From assembly GCF_002288925.2 (NCBI RefSeq), contig NW_022098037.1, positions 7,955,321 to 8,019,320 of the forward strand: 64,000 bases of DNA. Direction: 5' to 3'. How positions within the stretch are numbered: the stretch's first letter is position 1; each line of letters begins with the position of its first letter. Origin of the DNA: Delphinapterus leucas. Lineage: Eukaryota > Chordata > Mammalia > Artiodactyla > Monodontidae. A program made the position numbers and the translations under genes. Below, in pieces: positions 22,960 through 33,925 of the stretch. The notes under the pieces are model-generated. The model saw only the letters and a list, made by a program, of their open reading frames with translations, did no database searches and had not been told where the DNA came from.

Positions 22960-23225
22960 TGCTTTTGCGATCCCAATCCACAGCTCTCCCCGTACAACAT
23001 ACCTCGCAGTTTTCTTTTGGTGATGGGTCCACCTTTCCTTGATGCCTCCTTGCTTTCGCCTCATCCTCGCCTATATCCTCAAGTGCATCCTTCTTGTCCA
23101 GACGTTTTTCTCTCTCATTTGTCCATCTGGTGAAAAATGCTCAAGATGTCCTTCTTCACGGAAGCCCTCTTTGAGCTGTCCAGAAGAACTTCTCGCCTCC
23201 TCTAACTACAGGTTTCTACATGTCC
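22960..23225 (+). mobile_element. L2/L3-like LINE fragment
   Basis: 'cgcctatatcctcaagtgca', 'atccttcttgtccagacg' and 'cttcacggaagccctctttg' resemble L2-type 3' sequence. Low-confidence family call. Confidence 0.4.
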
Positions 23226-23254
23226 AAGGATAAATGGCACAGATCCAAAGCCTC

Positions 23255-23855
23255 TTAAAGTGGATCTGAGATAGGAGGGAAGGGGGCAGGGCACAACCAT
23301 TAAAAGAGTGACATAGTCCTTGAGGACATGACAAAAACTGGTTAAAACCAATTAGGCCCAAGATGGCGGAAGATTCGACTTCCCATAGACCTTGAGCCTC
23401 ATTATATGCTCATTGTAATACATTAGCATATGCTAAATGACATGCCTGCAGGCACCACGGCAGTTCTGACCACAAAAGGCCAGAAAGTGGGCAGTGGCCC
23501 AATTCCTGGAAATCCCACCCCTTCCCCAAAATTGTTGGACTAATCCTCCCACCTATTAGCCTATGAAATTACCCAGCCTATAAAAACTAACCACCATATT
23601 TCAGGGCTGCTTTCACTTTCCAAGACAATCCCATGCCCTGGGGCTGCTCTCACCTTCTGAGGCTGACTGCATTTCTGCTTATGGAATGTGTATCTGTCTC
23701 AGTGAACCTGCTTTCACTTTACTATGGCTCACTCTTGAATTCTTTCTTGCAGTGAAGCCAAGGACCCTCACTTAGCTGCTCATCTGAGGAACTCACCTGA
23801 GACCTGGAACCTGACCATCCGCTTGTGCCCAATTTTCCTGCAACATCTTTACAAA
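23255..23855 (+). mobile_element. Solo LTR-like element (endogenous retrovirus, ERV1 type)
   Basis: Shows an LTR layout: a U3-like region with 'aagatggcggaag', a TATA box tataaaaa at 23579-23586, then an R/U5-like part ending 'ccaattttcctgcaaca'. Exact ends and TSD could not be fixed. No retroviral coding sequence is attached. Confidence 0.55.
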
Positions 23856-24130
23856 GGAAGAGGAAGAAGGAGGTCTTTTTCCCCTCCCCACTTTTCCTTT
23901 GATTATAAAAATGTAGCCCACTTAGTTCTTAGGGCGGAGACCTTTGCCTGACCACTTGTATCCTTCACAAGTATCCTATATTAATAAATCTACTTCTTAC
24001 CTATCACTTCTATCACTTTTCCCTCACTGAATTCCTTCTGCACCAAGACATAAAGAACCTGAGTTTCATTAAGTCCTGAGATGAGCTGTGTGGTTTCAGT
24101 TGGAAGACTGGGTTCTAGTCCCATCTGAGG
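23856..24130 (+). mobile_element. Second LTR-like R/U5 segment
   Basis: Another promoter-to-poly(A) arrangement directly downstream: tataaaa at 23904-23910 and aataaa at 23983-23988, then a U5-like 'tgaattccttctgcacc' tract ending near 'gtgtggtttcag'. It may be a different LTR abutting the first or the 3' part of one long composite LTR. No viral genes. Confidence 0.4.
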
Positions 24131-24202
24131 TGTGGTTTCAGATCTGCTTAAAGCAGGGACAAAACTTAAAGAAAATAATGAAAAAGAGGTTTCCAATTGG
24201 CC

Positions 24203-24408
24203 TTTTTTTTTTTCTTGCAGTACGCGGATCTCTCACTGTTGTGGCCTCTCCCATTGAGGAGCACAGGCTCCGGATGCGCAGGCCCAGCGGCCGTGGTTCA
24301 CGGGCCCAGCCGCTCCGTGGCATGTGGGATCCTCCCGGACCGGGGCACGAACCCGTGTCCTCCGCATCGGCAGGCGGACTCTCAACCACTGTGCCACCAG
24401 GGAAGCCC
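24203..24408 (-). mobile_element. CHR-type SINE, short form, antisense
   Basis: T-run then 'gcagtacgcggatctctcac', the common body, and 'ccaccagggaagcccc'. The TSD is not obvious. The related frames on both strands here are SINE translation only. Confidence 0.93.
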
Positions 24409-24609
24409 CAGTACCATTCTTTTAATTGATCAGGCCACAAAACTTGGAGTGGTCCTTGACTCTTTTTTTTCTCTCTACTCCTACCTCTGATCCATCAACA
24501 AATCCTCTTGACTCTGTATCTTCAAAGTAATCTAAATCCTACCCCTTCTCATCTCCATCACCACCCTCCAAGTCCAAGCTGCCAGCATTTCTCACCTGGA
24601 TTAAGGCAA

Positions 24610-25046
24610 TGTTACCGAGTCCAAGCTCATCCTTCTCCCCACATGGCAGGCCAATAAATTGAGAGGGAATTGTTGGGGCAAGGAATAGTGACTTTATTTG
24701 GAATGCCAGCAGACTGAGAAGATGGTGGGCTAGTGTCCCAAACAACCATCTTGCCTGAATTAGAATTCAGGCTTCTTTTATACTGAAAGGGGAGGGAGTA
24801 AAGCCGAACATTTCCTGGTTTCGGTCAGTCTCGGAGGGTATGTGTTAATTTCTTTCTTCCTGCAGTCATTCACAGGTGGGCCTGGTCAGAATGTTTCCTG
24901 TGAGCCAAACAAAGGTATCTTAGCCTAAGTCCTTACCTGGAAGGCAGGGTTCCCAGAGATGGTCCATCATGGATAATTTAAACTTATAGGCAACATTCCT
25001 TTAATGATTAACTTGTAATAGAATACAAAGTTTCTTCCCTGTTTCA
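24610..25046 (-). mobile_element. Solo LTR, 437 bp, with 4-bp TSD
   Basis: Read on the minus strand the element starts TGAAACAGGG and ends CTCGGTAACA, so it has TG...CA ends, and it is flanked by gcaa at 24606-24609 and 25047-25050. The minus strand carries TATAAAAG (24775-24782) and AATAAA (24693-24698) about 80 bases later, as expected for U3-R-U5. A 4-bp TSD fits gammaretrovirus-like ERVs. It is the recombined remnant of an old provirus, with no viral genes. Confidence 0.75.
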
Positions 25047-25220
25047 GCAATGGCTCCTTAACTAGTTTCTTTGTTTCCATCCTTGCGCCCTACATCCATT
25101 CTCATCACAGCAGTCAGTGTGATCCTATTTAAATATAGCCAGGTCTTACCACTCTCTGCTCAAAAATCTTCCACGTTTTCCTTTCTTTCTTTTTCTTTTT
25201 CATAATAAAAGCCAATGTCT

Positions 25221-25816
25221 AAATAAAAGGGTACAAATTAACTTATTTACAAAACAGAAGTGGAGTCACGGATGTAGAAAACAAACTTACGGTTACTAGG
25301 GGATAAGGCAGGGAGCGATAAATTGGGAGACTGGGATTGACACATACACCCTACTGTATATAAAATAGGTAACTAATAAGAACCTGCTGCACATCACAGG
25401 GAACTCTGCTCAATACTCTGTAATGGCATATATGGGAAAAGAATCTAAAAAAAAAAAAGAGTGGATATGTGTATATGTATAACTGACTCACTTTGCCGTA
25501 CACCTGAAACTAACACAACATTGTAAATCAACTATACTCCAATAAAAAAATTTTTTTAAAGTGTTTTGAGGGCTTCCCTGGTGGCGCAGTGGTTGAGAGT
25601 ACGCCTGCCGATGCAGGGGACACGGGTTTGTGGCCCGGTCATGGAAGATCCCACGTGCCGCGGAGCAGCTGGGCCCGTGAGCCATGGCCGCTGAGCCTGC
25701 GCGTCTGGAGCCTGTGCTCCGCAACGGGAGGGGCCGCGGCGGTGAGGGGCCCGCGTACCGCAAAAAAAAAAAAAAAAAAAAAGTGTTTTGCATAATGAGA
25801 ACCTCAAAAAAAAAAA
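25221..25816 (+). mobile_element. Short L1 3' end with extra 3' tail, holds a SINE
   Basis: L1 3' sequence ('ggttactaggggataag', 'acacaacattgtaaatcaac', tatactccaataaa) ends in A/T-rich sequence, then about 23 non-L1 bases (gtgttttgcataatgagaacctc, interrupted by the SINE) and a second A-run. TSD aaaagccaatgtc at 25207-25219 and 25817-25829 lies beyond the second A-run, so the extra tail belongs to the insertion. Confidence 0.8.
25569..25779 (+). mobile_element. CHR-type SINE, short form
   Basis: Complete from 'gggcttccctggtggcgcag' to 'gcgtaccgc' plus about 20 A. GC-rich body. TSD aaagtgttttg at 25558-25568 and 25780-25790. It sits inside the extra tail of the L1 at 25221-25816 and is therefore younger than it. 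Confidence 0.96.
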
Positions 25817-26185
25817 AAAAGCCAATGTCCTCTCAGTGGCTGTTTACAATCTAGGACATTCCCTTGCTCACTGTATTTTAGGCACATTGGCTCTTTGCTG
25901 CTCTTGGGACACATAAAACTCACTCCCACCTCAGGGCCTTTGCACATGCTATTTCCTCTGACCAGAATGCTTTTTCACTAGGTAATCTCTTTGGAAAATT
26001 CTCTGATCTCCTTCAGTTCTTTTCTCAGATGTCACATTCTCAATGAGTCCTTCCCAATCATCCTGCTTAAAATGCCACCCTGCCCCCGGCCACCACCCGC
26101 CCCCACCGCCCTAGCACTTCCTACCTCCTTCCCTGCTTTATTTTTCTCCAAAGCACTTCTTCCATCAGAGGTTCTGTGTATTTAT

Positions 26186-26243
26186 TTATTTGGTTGGCTG
26201 GTTGCTATCTGTTATCTGTGATAACAACCAGCCAACCAAATAA
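26186..26243. repeat. 24-bp-arm inverted repeat (hairpin)
   Basis: The left arm at 26186-26209 (core tttggttggctggttg) pairs with the right arm at 26220-26243 with one mismatch, leaving a 10-base loop. It lies inside an L2 where no such structure is expected. Confidence 0.9.
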
Positions 26244-26374
26244 CCCTCCACTAAAATATGAGTTACATGAGGGGTGTCCCCTGTAGTACTGTCCCCTGTA
26301 GTATTCCCTGGGCTTAGAAGAGGACCTGGCACAGAGTAGCCAATCAGTGAAACTCTGATGAATGAATAAATGAA

Positions 26375-26435
26375 ATGATGAGTATAACAAGCTTAACACT
26401 GTGCCTGGTACACAGCAGATGTTCAATAATCTTTT
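26375..26435 (+). mobile_element. MIR/L2 3' fragment
   Basis: 'aacactgtgcctggtacaca' and 'gcagatgttcaataatc' match the shared MIR/L2-type 3' wording. Confidence 0.5.
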
Positions 26436-26439
26436 TTTC

Positions 26440-28319
26440 TCACTAGATTTTTGTGCGGACCAAAAAGGGTTATGAATGAAGAAACAGGATGTATTTCTAT
26501 AAAATGCTACACAATGCTCAGACACTACTACCTTTATGGCTGTGTTTATCACAGTGCCTTGTATTTGGCTCATATGGATTTTGAGCTGGGATTTTGATGG
26601 GATTGTTGCCAGAAACAGACACTGGGACAGCTATAGCCCCTTATCTGCTGCAGGCTAGAAATCCAGATGACCAAGTAATTTTAATCATGTTTAAAATGAC
26701 AGTAAATTTTTTATTGTGTTCTCGTGGCTGTATATACAAGATAAATCCTATAGAGAACAGTCACAAGTGTTCAAAAATCATGGCCACCTGAAGCCATTTA
26801 GTGCCAGGGCAAGTAGGCCTAGACACCTCACCAGCTCCAGGGTATCCCTGTACAGACCTGGATAAACAAACCTTAGCCATTAAGAAAAGATTAGAGGTCC
26901 AGTTATATTAGATATCAAGAAAGAAAAATGTAACATATTTTAGGAAGGTTTTCATAACAAATGGTCAACATTTTATAAAACCTTATTTTTGAATCTCATC
27001 AGAGCAAGCTTCAAGCCTCTAGAAAATCAATTTATGTGAATTCCTCCAGCTTTCAAAAATACTAGAAATGGCATTATTATTTACATACTACAAATAGCTA
27101 GAAATACAAGGAAATAAAAGGCTTAAAAACTGGTCTGTTCTCGTTTCCACTGCCTTCTCCCTTCCCCGACACTGTTTCCTATACTGACAGTCAAGTATTT
27201 TCTGTACATTTCTGAATGGCCCATTTGTTATTTTTACTGTACTTTTAATGGGTTTCCTTCAGAGGTTTAAGAAGGATGATTTTTCTGGAAAGAAAATAAA
27301 ACTGAAAGTGTCCTGTAATGACCAGGGATAGGATGAGGTAAGCCAATTTGAGGGAAACAAAATAACTCAGCAAGGGTTTTGCTAAAAGGGGCCAGATAAA
27401 CACTTAACAGTAGATAATTCTAATGAATTATCAAGGTATAAGTTAGACCTTAATCCTGCTCCTACTTGGAAAAGGCTCTGAGGAAGTGGTGATGAGATGG
27501 TACTTTTCCCAAAGACACCAGCAGAACTCCCTCTGGTTGCCTTGGAGTTCAAGGCCTAGAAGGAGAGTCCAGGAGCCTTCAGGGGATGAAGAGCAACCTT
27601 CCTCTTCTTCCCTGTTCAGGCCAGGACAGGCTGGGGCTCTGGAGAGATGACCTCAGGAGAGGTACTGACAAACATCACAGCATGCTATCCCCAGAGATCT
27701 GGAAACACGTTGTCTGTTTTAGTTTTCTCAACTCCCTTGGGACCCAAACTATTGCCACATAACATATAATCTTCTTTTAGGAGGATTTATGTTCAAGCAC
27801 AAAGGAGAACAGCCAAAACCAATCATAAAAAGCCATCAGCATTTAGTGTGAGCGGGCTAACTTCCTGATTGTGGGTGTCAGACCAGGACCCCCACTAATC
27901 ACTGACGAGGACTTCAGGGAACGTAAGCCCTTGAACCCATGTCTTCCTGCCCTTCTGAGACCTGGCTCCGGCAGTCTCCTTCCCCCTCTCCTGCTTCTTT
28001 AGCCTCTGCCCCTCAGCCTAGAAGCACGCTCAAGTGTCCTGAGAAAACCACCTTCTCTCCAGTTTCTTTTGCTCTTCCAGGCTTTTCACAGTGAAGGCAT
28101 GCTTGCTTTCCCCAATTCCTCCTTTTCCAGTCCTGCGTGAGCTCCTCCAGGCTGCCTTCCACCCCGTCATGGCCATGAACTTGCTAAGTTCACTGTTGAC
28201 CCAATGGACATCCAATTATATTTTTCCTCTCTCTGCATGAAGTGCTCTATTTCCCAGCACATTTCTTTCATGGAGGGTTTGCAATCGTGGCCACTTTTTG
28301 GAGAGGAGAAGAGTGGGGC
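26440..28319. other. Unassigned sequence, no gene seen
   Basis: Mostly unique. A pyrimidine-rich L2-like patch lies around 27960-28100. Frames are short and lack recognisable domains. Confidence 0.5.
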
Positions 28320-28425
28320 TCCCAGAGTTAAGGATATTTGCCTAAAGTTACCCAGGTAATTCTGCTCAAGCGGCATGTGAACCCAGCGACAGCCAGCACT
28401 ATAGGCTATGCCCTCCCTCCACAGC
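28320..28425 (-). mobile_element. MIR fragment, antisense
   Basis: 'ttgcctaaagttacccaggt' and 'ggcatgtgaacccagcgaca' resemble antisense MIR. Weak. Confidence 0.45.
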
Positions 28426-28669
28426 ACATCACCTGCCAGCCTGAAACCCTCCTAAAACCTCACAACAAAGTAGAATTGAGATAAACGAGCTTCTCTGTAG
28501 GCAAATAAAAGGTAAGAAATGTGTTTAGAGACAGAGAATCTGAGTAAAACTGAAGGATAAGGAGCTGTGAGCTAAAAGTTATAGTCCCAGAGAAAGTATC
28601 CAAAGGGCTGAGAATCATAGAAGTCTAGGTCAGGAAGAAACTTTACCTATTCTAGAAGACAGCAACTCC

Positions 28670-28795
28670 AACTGTTACAATATTCATTTATTTCACAAAC
28701 ACTTTTTCTTTAAGCACCTTTAAAAGTGCTTGGGTTAATACAGAGCTTAATTAGACAAAGGCCTTTGCCTAGAAAAGCTTACCGCAGAGAAGAGT
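28670..28795 (-). mobile_element. L2 3' fragment, antisense
   Basis: 'tattcatttatttcacaaac', then 'aaagtgcttgggttaataca', resemble the antisense L2 tail. Diverged. Confidence 0.4.
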
Positions 28796-30609
28796 AGATA
28801 CTGCATTCACGTGAATAGCTTCCTGAGTGAGGTGATGTATATGGGGAGTGCTGTCAGAAGGGAACAGGTAAGGCTCCAAAGGGTTCCCACCCAGAAAGAG
28901 TATTGAATACAAGATGGAAAACCTTACTCTGTCCTCGGGCAAAAGATCACACCTCTGGATTGTGTGATAGATGAAAAGTTGACAGATGGAGAAAGTCCAT
29001 TTAAGGGAAAGCAAAATGCTTAAGCCATAGAATGGTTTCTGAATTAGCTATAAATAATATGACTAGGATCCTGTTCTGGGACGAGAAGAGCTAAGAAAAA
29101 TATGTAGTGATACCTATAAACTTAGAAGACATGTAAACTTAGAAATCTTAAACTAATGTAAGGACATCCCCAAATTTGGATGCAGGTAGCTTTATGGCAA
29201 GTAGTAGGTAGTACTTTACATAATTAATAGACAAAGATTGAAAATACAGAGCAAATGTAGCTGGAATGCTCGAGGAATGAGCTATTATGGAGACCTGTGA
29301 TATTCAAAGAGTTGAAATATCATTGTTTTCAATAGCAAATTTTCCCCCAAGTTAAATGGCCAGAGCATTGCACTGTTTTTAGTTTCTATATTTACCTTTC
29401 ATGACAGTTCTCTCGTCCTTGCTGTCAGCTGTCACTTTTGCTTGCCGTCAGTGTTTCTCCTCTTTTCCCTTATCTCCTAATGCAATCATCTTAATCTGTT
29501 GTAAGCTTGGAAGCCAGATAATTGAGCTTATTAGAATTCTGTGTAGATCAAGAGTTTATTCCAAAGGCAACATAAGTAGTTATGAACAGCAGGCACGTAA
29601 CATTGCCTGACTGATGACATTCTCCAAGACTACCGTCATAGTTGTCAGGATCAGTGATGACACTGACACAATCATCAACCAAAGCCAAAGCACAGTTTAA
29701 CCATGCGTTATATTTCAACTTAATCAAAATTTGATCGCTATCATGTTTGGTGCTAATTTATACCTCTTACTAATTTCATAGATCCTCTAACTGCTCAACT
29801 AATCCATTTTTGAGCACTCAGCTGGGCAAGAAAGAGTGAAGTCTCAGTGTCACCTTAGTTATGATCAGTGGAAGGTTTGATCAGAATAGTAGCTGTGGGA
29901 GAGGAGGAATATTACAGGACATTTCAGAAGCATAATTATTAGAATTTCCTGCATGATGGGGGGAGGGGTGATGAGAAACTGTGAGATGTTGAACAGGACT
30001 CCACAGTTTGGACGAGGGAGGACAAAACACAAGCGGAGCTAGTGTGGTGTGAAGGGAAGGGACGTAGTTGAGTTTGGTTTGGAACGGGTGGGGTTTGAAA
30101 TGCTTTGAGATATCTAGGTAATTTCCAAAGTTTGGGTTGTCTTCAAGATATCAACATATTTAAAACATGCCTCGGTATCAAACAAACTTCTCAAACACAA
30201 ATAAAACCTTGTGTTTGAATTCCCTAGGATACTTGTTGGGTGACTTATAAGGACTTAATGTTCTGTGTGACCAGATGAGGGGAAGAGGCCGAGAGATATG
30301 AGCTATCACTGTTCCATTGACCACTCAAGCCCCTTGTGTGTCTTTAAGCTTATGAAGCCCAGTAAAGTGCTTATTCTAAGGGCAGAGAATCCTTTCTCAG
30401 ACTCATACTAGAACTGGGTTCAGGGCCATTTCTTCAAAGTCACAAAAGGGACTCATTCAGTGACTCCAGTAAATGGGTAAATTCTCTTTCAGTCTTGATG
30501 GATCATGTCAGAGAAAGCCCAGTGAGAATTATATGGTAAAATCTCTCCCTGGAATCATTCTGTTCTATGCTAGTCATCCTAAGGATACCTAACACTCATT
30601 TATGTAATT
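28796..30609. other. Unassigned sequence, no gene seen
   Basis: No element, RNA gene or convincing coding frame recognised. Confidence 0.5.
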
Positions 30610-30850
30610 AAACAAGTGTGCATATAGCACTCCAATATACCAGAGTCTGTGCTAAGTGCTTTATAAATACTAACCCATTTAATTTTATATCAACCCTATC
30701 ATTAGGTATAATTATTATCCACATTTCATAGATAAGGAAACTAAAATAAAAGGTTAATAAAATTTTCCAAAGTCACACAGATAGTAGGTGATGGAATTGG
30801 GATTCAAATCCAGGCTGTCTGACCCCAGAGCCTACGATGTACTATTGTTC
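30610..30850 (-). mobile_element. MIR SINE, antisense, nearly full
   Basis: 'gtctgtgctaagtgctttat', 'attattatccacatttcata', 'gataaggaaactaaaat', 'cacacagatagtaggtgatg', and 'gattcaaatccaggctgtct' follow the antisense MIR consensus in order. Confidence 0.92.
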
Positions 30851-31234
30851 ATATCAGCCAATTAACTTAAATCAAGTTTCTAGGTTGAAAAAATAAAAAT
30901 TGTATCTGTATATAACTTGTGTGTAAGAAGATCTTGGCACTTTGTTCTACTTCCATTTGCTCTAAGTACCTCCAATTTGATATAAAATTATTAGGATTGA
31001 TATGAAGAAATGGATTTGCCTGTTTGCTCATGCCCTCCTTCTTTCAAAAATAATTGAAGATGTAATTAACATGTTCTACAAATCTGGAGGCATTGAATTT
31101 AAATTGCTAGTTGGAGTACCTCCTGTAGAAAACATCCATTAAGCATTGTAAAATGCCAGCCCACAGAGAAGAAAGGTACAAATATTTTGGGATTGGAGAT
31201 TATAAAGTCAGGATAGACTCACACTTGGGAGGAA

Positions 31235-31450
31235 GCCTGATAATATTAGTAACACATTCTACTTATTGTGTTCCAGGCACTCTTCTAGAAAATTTATACA
31301 CAGGGACTAAGTTTACAGTGGAGAAACCAAACCACAGAGAAGTTAAGTAACTTGCCCAAGGTCACCAACAAGTACATGGTGGAAATGGATTTGAACTCAG
31401 GCAGCTAACCCCAGATCCTGTGCTTTTACCTGCTCTGCTGTATTAATCCA
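31235..31450 (-). mobile_element. MIR SINE, antisense
   Basis: 'tgttccaggcactcttctag', 'agagaagttaagtaacttgc', 'ccaaggtcaccaacaagtac' and 'tttgaactcaggcagctaac' give a clear antisense MIR. Confidence 0.9.
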
Positions 31451-31999
31451 AGCTAGCCACATAGCAGCTATCAATAAAGGGGGAGAATGATTGGCATCTT
31501 TGATGGAGGCTTTCTGGGCCAAGTCGCACAGGAAGTCAACAGAATCCCTGGAGAGATTCCTAGTGCCACGAGATCCCTTTATGACATAAAAGAACAACTC
31601 TCCATACCTGGGACCCACTAAAATCTGGTGAGGGTGACAGTGAGGCTCCCTGGGATTGTGTTATTGGCATCATGGAAAGGATGCAACTGGGTCATTTGCA
31701 CCGTAATCCCCGAAGTCAGTGTTAGGAATCTAAATTATGATTTTAGTCTGCAATTAGTCCCCTCCATTTGTGACATTCATTCTGATTTAGTCACCACTTG
31801 AATTGAATCAGTCCCATTTTTGCCCTTAAAGTATAGCAAATTAAAATTTAATTTGATCCAAATAAAAAATCAAGAAAAAGTTGCTGATAATAATTTACAC
31901 AATTTAAAGGGGCACTGAATTAAGAGTTTAAACTAGATGACTGGCTTTGGGCAGTTCTCTGACACACTACATGGGCATTTATTTAATCATGTAAAGTAA
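31451..31999. other. Unassigned sequence, no gene seen
   Basis: No recognised repeat or coding frame; AT-rich from about 31830. Confidence 0.5.
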
Positions 32000-32205
32000 A
32001 GGGAGAAGAAACCAACAGTTATTGACTGCTTTTTATGTTCCAGGTACTTCCCATATGCTTGACTCATTTACTCCTCATAATATTAGTAATTGATAGATTA
32101 ATGTCAGTTTTCAAGGTTAAGAAAACAGGAGATTAGAGAAGTTAAGAACTTTCCTAAAGTCCTTCAGCTAGCAGGAATCAAAGCATCAAAGTTTATGCAC
32201 TTTTT
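32000..32205 (-). mobile_element. MIR SINE, antisense
   Basis: 'gttattgactgctttttatg', 'ttccaggtacttcccatatg', 'gagattagagaagttaagaa' and 'agtccttcagctagcaggaa' in order. Confidence 0.75.
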
Positions 32206-32321
32206 TGTATTTTTCTTTCTTCCTTCCTTTCTTTTCTTTCTTTCTTTTGCACTTCACCTCCCTTTCACCACTGCAGATCTATAATTCCAGAATTTTAGAA
32301 GTCACAAAGGGACATGGTATT

Positions 32322-32535
32322 TTTATTTATTTATTTTTTTTCAGTACGCGGGCCTCTCACTGTTGTGGCCTCTCCCGTTGCGGAGCACAGGCTCCGGACG
32401 CGCAGGCTTAGCGGCCATGGCTCACGGGCCCAGCCGCTCCGCGGCATGTGGGATCTTCCCGGACCGGGGCACGAACCCGCGTCCCCTGCATCGGCAGGCA
32501 GACTCTCAACCACTGCGCCACCAGGGAAGCCCCGA
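32322..32535 (-). mobile_element. CHR-type SINE, short form, antisense
   Basis: Begins with a TTTA/T tail and 'cagtacgcgggcctctcact', ends 'ccaccagggaagcccc'. TSD ggacatggtatt at 32310-32321 and 32536-32547. Close to the 25569 copy in sequence. Confidence 0.96.
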
Positions 32536-32547
32536 GGACATGGTATT

Positions 32548-33640
32548 GCTGCTATTCTTCAACTCTAGTGCTACTACCTAGGGGACCACCATGTCAATTC
32601 ACTTTTACCTCCATCTCTTGGGAGTTCTCCTGGGATTCTGATTTAATAGTCAAGTACAATGGAAAGGTATTTTTATTCTCACTTCCAAAATTTAGATTTA
32701 ATCAAATGTATGATGGCTGCATGTTCTATGCTTCATGCAGTGGGTCTATGGTAACCCATTAAAATGAAAAACTTAAATGCATTCCCTTAGGAGGTTAACA
32801 TGTCTAAGGAGTGACAGGTATTGGGGAAGAGAATTTGATTATAGGTATTGTCTGTATGGTCTATTTTAATCTTGAAATATTTGAAAAGACTTGACCTAAA
32901 GACGAGAAGGGACCTGTTTTTGGCAGTGGGGGCTTTCTATTCTTACAAATGTAATTTTGTCCCGCTGAAAATTCAGAAGTTGCTTTGTCCAAAGGACACT
33001 GACATCCTATACTATGCTTTATTTGCCATCTTATACTGTGCACTAAACCACTCGGGGCAAACTTCAAACAACTCAGCTATAGGAATGTACATCTGGTTTG
33101 AAAACTGAGGTCAGCTCCAGTGTGCTTCCTCCTGTTGCTCCCAGAGGAGGTGAAGACATCTGTGAACACATCTTCTCACTGCTTTTGTCTTCTTTTATTT
33201 TTATAAAATGGCCATCAGACACCCAAGCACTTAAACATCTTTCATTACATCCAGAGATTACCGTCTCCATGGCAGTTGTTTTGGGTATTAGTAACAAAGC
33301 CAAATATGGACTTCTGACGAGTTCCAAGAAAGAATGTGAGTGGAGTGGATCATTAGAGTAATTTGTAATCATTTGAAAAAAAGTTGCCCCACACCAGTCT
33401 CTGGGATTATTATGTTCAAATAACTTACCGATATAAAAGCTAGATAAAGAGAACTAAAAGACTTTTCTCTTATACAAGGACACAAACAACCTTGTACGAT
33501 ATCACCAAATTGTGCGATCATAAGTTAGAAACAAAATGAGGTTATACCAAAGAAAGTGGGCACCCATGTATACTAGTAGACAGGAGTTCCCATCAAGACC
33601 CTTTTGGTGTTCTTAAAAAATTCTAAGTACACTTTTGTTT
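32548..33640. other. Unassigned sequence, no gene seen
   Basis: No recognised element. Overlapping frames at 32848-33372 (68-99 codons) on both strands show no family features. Confidence 0.5.
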
Positions 33641-33925
33641 CAGAGAGGTTTCCTGCTTATTCCTTCTGCTTGGAATACTTTTCTTCCAGACAGCCACATC
33701 GCTCACTTCCTTAATCCTTCAAGTCCGTGCTCAAATGAGGCCTACCCTGATCAGCCCTGCCTAAAATTGAAAGTACCTGTTACCACCTACCCATAGAATT
33801 CTCTATTGTCCTTAACTTGCTTACTGTATTTCTATAGTATTTACCACATACTCTTCTACTATTTTCTCTCCACTAGGATGTCAGCTCTCAAGGGCTAGAA
33901 TTTTGGTCTGTTTTTTTCTCTGAAA
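33641..33925 (+). mobile_element. L2 LINE 3' fragment
   Basis: 'ttctgcttggaatacttttc', 'cttcaagtccgtgctcaaat', 'ctactattttctctccacta' and 'ggatgtcagctctcaagggc' match the L2 3' region. Confidence 0.75.

Larger units (their letters stand above)
24430..26370 (+). mobile_element. L2 LINE broken into four parts
   Basis: L2 text runs 24430-24609, resumes 25047-25206, 25830-26185 and 26244-26370. Markers: 'ctggattaaggcaatg', 'gctccttaactagtttcttt', 'cacctcagggcctttgcaca', 'ctttatttttctccaaagca', and a 3' 'gatgaatgaataaatgaa'. The breaks are an LTR, an L1 with a nested SINE, and an inverted-repeat hairpin, which gives their relative ages. Confidence 0.75.

Noticed and set aside
23255..25046. Retroviral internal genes between the LTR-like elements
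   Set aside because: Between them are only a SINE and L2 sequence; no gag, pol or env similarity is visible and the two LTRs have opposite orientation.
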